DNA of 5,256 nt from Nanobdellota archaeon (GTDB lineage Archaea; Nanobdellota; Nanobdellia; Woesearchaeales; CG1-02-33-12). Positions 4,915 to 5,256 of this stretch are shown here, piece by piece. The notes under the pieces were generated by a model, which worked only from the letters and a program-made list of their open reading frames with translations, did not search any database and had not been told where the DNA came from. Positions within the stretch are counted from its first letter, which is position 1; each line of letters begins with the position of its first letter. The position numbers and the translations under genes are program-made. Location of the stretch: positions 1-5,256 of the forward strand of contig JAHIFA010000014.1 in assembly GCA_018901315.1 (NCBI GenBank), written 5' to 3'.

Positions 4915-5256
4915 ATGGATGAAATAAAAGAAGAGGTTGAAGAAGAAAAAAGAAATCCTTTGGTTTATATTCTTGCATTATTCCTAGTATTGATGCTTAT
5001 TCTATGGATTGTTCCATATTATTCAGTAAAGCTTGACCCAGAACCAAAAAATATTCCATCAAAGGAAAGTATTCTTCCTATAAACATAACAATAGAAAAA
5101 AGAAACACAACATTTGTAACAAGAAACGAGTTTTTAAGTTTGCTGGACCCAAATGACCAGCTGATAAAGCAGACGGCATCAAAGGTTGCATCACAGTCAT
5201 GCAACAGCGAAAAAGTTTGCCAGGCAAAGGCAATATTTTATTTTGTAAGGGATAAT
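4915..5256 (+). CDS. Membrane-anchored transglutaminase-like protein, N-terminal 114 residues (runs off window)
   Basis: The reading frame is open from ATG 4915 to the last base, so the 3' end is missing. Residues 1-14 are highly charged (MDEIKEEVEEEKRN). Residues 16-34 form one hydrophobic segment, so the remainder probably faces outward, with a short N-terminal tail in the cytosol. Residues 60-114 include FVTRNEFLSLLDP (67-79), two cysteines (C96 and C102) and KVCQAKAIFYFVRDN (100-114). The 'C.AKAIFYFVRDN' stretch matches the helix that precedes the catalytic cysteine in archaeal transglutaminase-like (papain-fold) proteins; the catalytic GGDC-type motif would lie beyond the window. The start codon directly follows the kae1 stop TAG, so translation is probably coupled. 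GGAGG at 4895-4899 lies inside kae1, about 15 bases away, longer than ideal. Family assignment rests on one motif. C96 and C102 could be a structural or metal-binding pair. Confidence 0.8.
   Translation, partial: MDEIKEEVEEEKRNPLVYILALFLVLMLILWIVPYYSVKLDPEPKNIPSKESILPINITIEKRNTTFVTRNEFLSLLDPNDQLIKQTASKVASQSCNSEKVCQAKAIFYFVRDN

Noticed and set aside
1..5256. CRISPR arrays, insertion sequences, tRNA genes or attachment sites
   Set aside because: No regularly spaced repeats, transposase-like sequence, terminal inverted repeats or tRNA-like cloverleaf were seen on either strand.

Overview
The window reads as an AT-rich archaeal chromosome segment, most likely from a small-genome DPANN-type lineage such as Woesearchaeota or Pacearchaeota; that placement is inference. 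The archaeal call rests on four things. The 23S rRNA has archaeal-style core sequence. The threonylcarbamoyl-adenosine synthase is of the Kae1 type (NHCIAH, SGANTQ, and a C-terminus ending RTDDV). Each of the three complete genes has a BRE/TATA-type promoter. Gene ends are followed by T-rich tracts rather than classical hairpin terminators. All recognised genes are on the plus strand.

Layout: 1 to about 725 is the 3' part of a 23S rRNA, covering the P-loop, peptidyl transferase centre, A-loop and sarcin-ricin loop. Its helix 84 loop is interrupted by 42 extra bases (118-159). These fold with the flanking rRNA into a 3-nt bulge, 4-bp helix, 3-nt bulge arrangement, the recognition motif of the archaeal tRNA-splicing endonuclease. 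Cutting at the standard positions restores a normal nine-base helix 84 loop. This probable mini-intron at the uL5/P-tRNA contact site is the most interesting feature here.

From about 726 to 895 there is no gene. This stretch holds a T-rich terminator, an imperfect hairpin, a 26-bp dyad and a strong TATA box. No 5S rRNA or tRNA follows the 23S. Then come: a secreted or membrane-anchored protein with a large extracytoplasmic domain and about five C-terminal membrane segments (896-2620, DUF2330-like, tentative); a protein with a degenerate Nudix domain resembling the NUDT22 architecture (2769-3872); Kae1, the catalytic subunit of KEOPS tRNA t6A synthesis (3949-4914); and, directly abutting it, the start of a membrane-anchored transglutaminase-like protein that runs off the end (4915-5256).

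The first two protein genes appear to be separate transcription units with their own promoters and T-rich terminators. The DUF2330-like gene and kae1 look leaderless, because the TATA box lies about 27-30 nt before the ATG. The Nudix-like gene has a short leader and a clear Shine-Dalgarno sequence. kae1 and the transglutaminase-like gene form a likely operon with zero intergenic bases. A 26/27-nt near-identical T-rich element follows both the 23S gene and the first protein gene.
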